Shown: piece after piece, positions 63,184 to 64,000 of the stretch
Layout of the letters: each line of letters opens with the position of its first letter
How positions within the stretch are numbered: position 1 is the first letter of the stretch
NCBI RefSeq assembly: GCF_012676905.1
Contig: NZ_CP051428.1
Coordinates: 797,001 to 861,000 of the forward strand
DNA length: 64,000 nt
Direction: 5' to 3'
Source of the DNA: Paenibacillus albicereus
GTDB taxonomy: Bacteria; Bacillota; Bacilli; Paenibacillales; Paenibacillaceae
Made by a program: the position numbers and the translations under genes
The notes under the pieces: generated by a model
The model's input: the letters and a program-made list of their open reading frames with translations, nothing else
Database searches by the model: none
Told to the model about the DNA's origin: nothing

Positions 63184-63468
63184 ATGTTCGATCATATCCA
63201 AACATTTACGATGCGGGCCATATACGAAGCGCAAGGGGAAGGACGGCTTCCTCCATATCTGGGATCGACTGAGAAGCAAACGGATAAGAAACCGATTAAA
63301 AACGACTCGACTTGCGAGTCGTTTTTATTTATTCACTTTTCGAATTCAAAAACGCCTCGTAACGCAGGGACTCTTGTTCGAGTATGGAAGATGCAAATGC
63401 TGAAAACCCCTCCACGTCCTGGTCTTCTAAGAACCGAATGTACTCGTACTTGCTTTCCTTTGGTATGA
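63184..63468 (+). pseudogene. Truncated cas6-like remnant (tentative)
   Basis: After AGGAGGAAGG, the ATG opens MFDHIQTFTMRAIYEAQGEG, then RLPPYLGST. That resembles the N-terminus of Cas6-type RAMP proteins, where the Gly-Ser segment is normally followed by a conserved Arg-Gly. Here the resemblance stops after LGST; the frame continues into unrelated sequence across a terminator and the Fic gene 3' end. This is best read as a decayed gene. Identification rests on a short stretch only. Confidence 0.4.
63298..63326. terminator. Bidirectional terminator
   Basis: AAAAACGACTCG / CGAGTCGTTTTT, just beyond the Fic stop. Confidence 0.88.
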
Positions 63469-64000
63469 CGAATGGTAGGATGTTGTTCTTCAATAAAAGA
63501 AACATCATGATCAAACGCCCTGTTCGACCGTTTCCGTCCGCATAGGGATGGATACGCTCGAACTGGATGTGAGCATAGCAAACGGCTTTTACAATCTCAC
63601 TCGTCGTTTGGGCCTGTTCGATTTGGTAGGTGAGGTTTTGAACCCATTGATGAATAAGCAACGGCGTTTCTTTGGCAGACGCGGTTTGAAACGTTGCTCC
63701 TACAATGGCATTTTCATGAGTTTTAAACCGTCCGCGCTCATGATGGATCCGATCCATCAGAAGGGAATGAACATCGTGAATCAATGAGATAGACAATTCA
63801 CGGTCCGTATTTTCGACAATAAAGTTAAAAGCCATCCGATGGTTCTCAACTTCATAAAACTCACGTACAGACACTTTGTTCGGTATCGTATGATGAAGAA
63901 GAATGGAGATGGTTTCACTTAACGTAATGGTGTTGTTTTCAATGGCAGATGAGTGATAGGTCATCCGTACCAAAAGGTCGTCTAAATAATCTTTGGGAAA
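63329..64000 (-). CDS. Fic-family protein (5' end outside window)
   Basis: The frame is open to the window edge, so the N-terminus is missing. The Fic core motif HPYADGNGRTGR is intact, with the catalytic His. An upstream SSAIENN matches the (S/T)xxxE(G/N) inhibitory motif, placed N-terminal to the core (class II). Such proteins transfer AMP or other phosphate-containing groups to targets and are often toxin-like or regulatory. No partner gene is visible. Base composition is low-GC, unlike most of the window. Confidence 0.9.
   Translation of the reverse strand, partial: FPKDYLDDLLVRMTYHSSAIENNTITLSETISILLHHTIPNKVSVREFYEVENHRMAFNFIVENTDRELSISLIHDVHSLLMDRIHHERGRFKTHENAIVGATFQTASAKETPLLIHQWVQNLTYQIEQAQTTSEIVKAVCYAHIQFERIHPYADGNGRTGRLIMMFLLLKNNILPFVIPKESKYEYIRFLEDQDVEGFSAFASSILEQESLRYEAFLNSKSE

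Noticed and set aside
1-64000. tRNA, rRNA or insertion-sequence transposase genes
   Set aside because: None seen on either strand by eye.

Overview
The window reads as chromosomal DNA of a high-GC endospore-forming Firmicute, most likely Paenibacillus or a close relative. This is inferred from strong AGGAGG-type ribosome sites, a leucine T-box, a CcpA-style cre motif, LytS/LytT pairs beside organic-acid transporters, an MhqR-type quinone-stress operon, an Sfp-type phosphopantetheinyl transferase, a Gram-positive Tad pilus locus and a GH81 laminarinase with a CBM56-like tail. Most genes are very GC-rich, so long antisense open frames are common and were ignored. A few stretches (about 45.3-46.5 kb, 47.8-48.1 kb and 62.8-64 kb) are clearly AT-richer.

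Layout. 0-1 kb: end of an ABC exporter. 2-6.6 kb: cstA with a LytT/LytS pair, all leftward. 6.8-15.8 kb: small genes, two VOC proteins, cutC, a 1182-residue secreted multidomain protein and a YjbR-type protein. 16.1-21.2 kb: a second LytS/LytT pair followed by a DUF485 protein and an ActP-type acetate/monocarboxylate symporter. 21.4-22.4 kb: an NlpC/P60 lipoprotein. 23.2-26.7 kb: a quinone/electrophile-response operon (mhqR-like, two ring-cleaving dioxygenases, an MhqD-like hydrolase) with two matching operator-like dyads. 27.4-29.7 kb: leuA with promoter and T-box. 29.8-31.4 kb: divergent HxlR regulator and alcohol dehydrogenase. 32.7-37.0 kb: FadR-type regulator divergent from a glcD-glcF glycolate/lactate oxidase pair. 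37.3-42.5 kb: Sfp-type transferase, quinone oxidoreductase, ABM-domain protein, gamma-glutamyltransferase and an MsrA-MsrB fusion whose MsrB half has lost its catalytic residues. 43.7-47.7 kb: ArsR regulator and two near-identical old-yellow-enzyme genes with related upstream dyads. 48.1-59.2 kb: a full Gram-positive Tad (Flp) pilus locus carrying an extra toxin-like repeat protein, a small membrane protein and an SLH lipoprotein. 59.5-62.1 kb: GH81 laminarinase. 62.2-64 kb: a type I-C-like CRISPR array with no adjacent cas genes, a possible truncated cas6 remnant and a Fic protein cut by the window end.

The most unusual material is non-coding. Dispersed elements of about 185-195 bp at 1.67, 8.1, 27.1 and 42.5 kb share one architecture: two ~23-nt arms 50 bp apart, then (in three of the four) two inverted arms 50 bp apart. 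Two tandem arrays with 52-bp periods lie between genes: 16 copies with a perfect 9-bp-arm palindrome at 31.7-32.55 kb, and 8 copies with two dyads per unit at 22.56-22.98 kb. Another recurrent trait is long low-complexity extensions or inserts in ordinary enzymes and regulators: a collagen-like N-terminus on the MarR regulator, an Ala/Gln-rich tail on LeuA, and inserts in GlcF, the response regulators and MsrAB.
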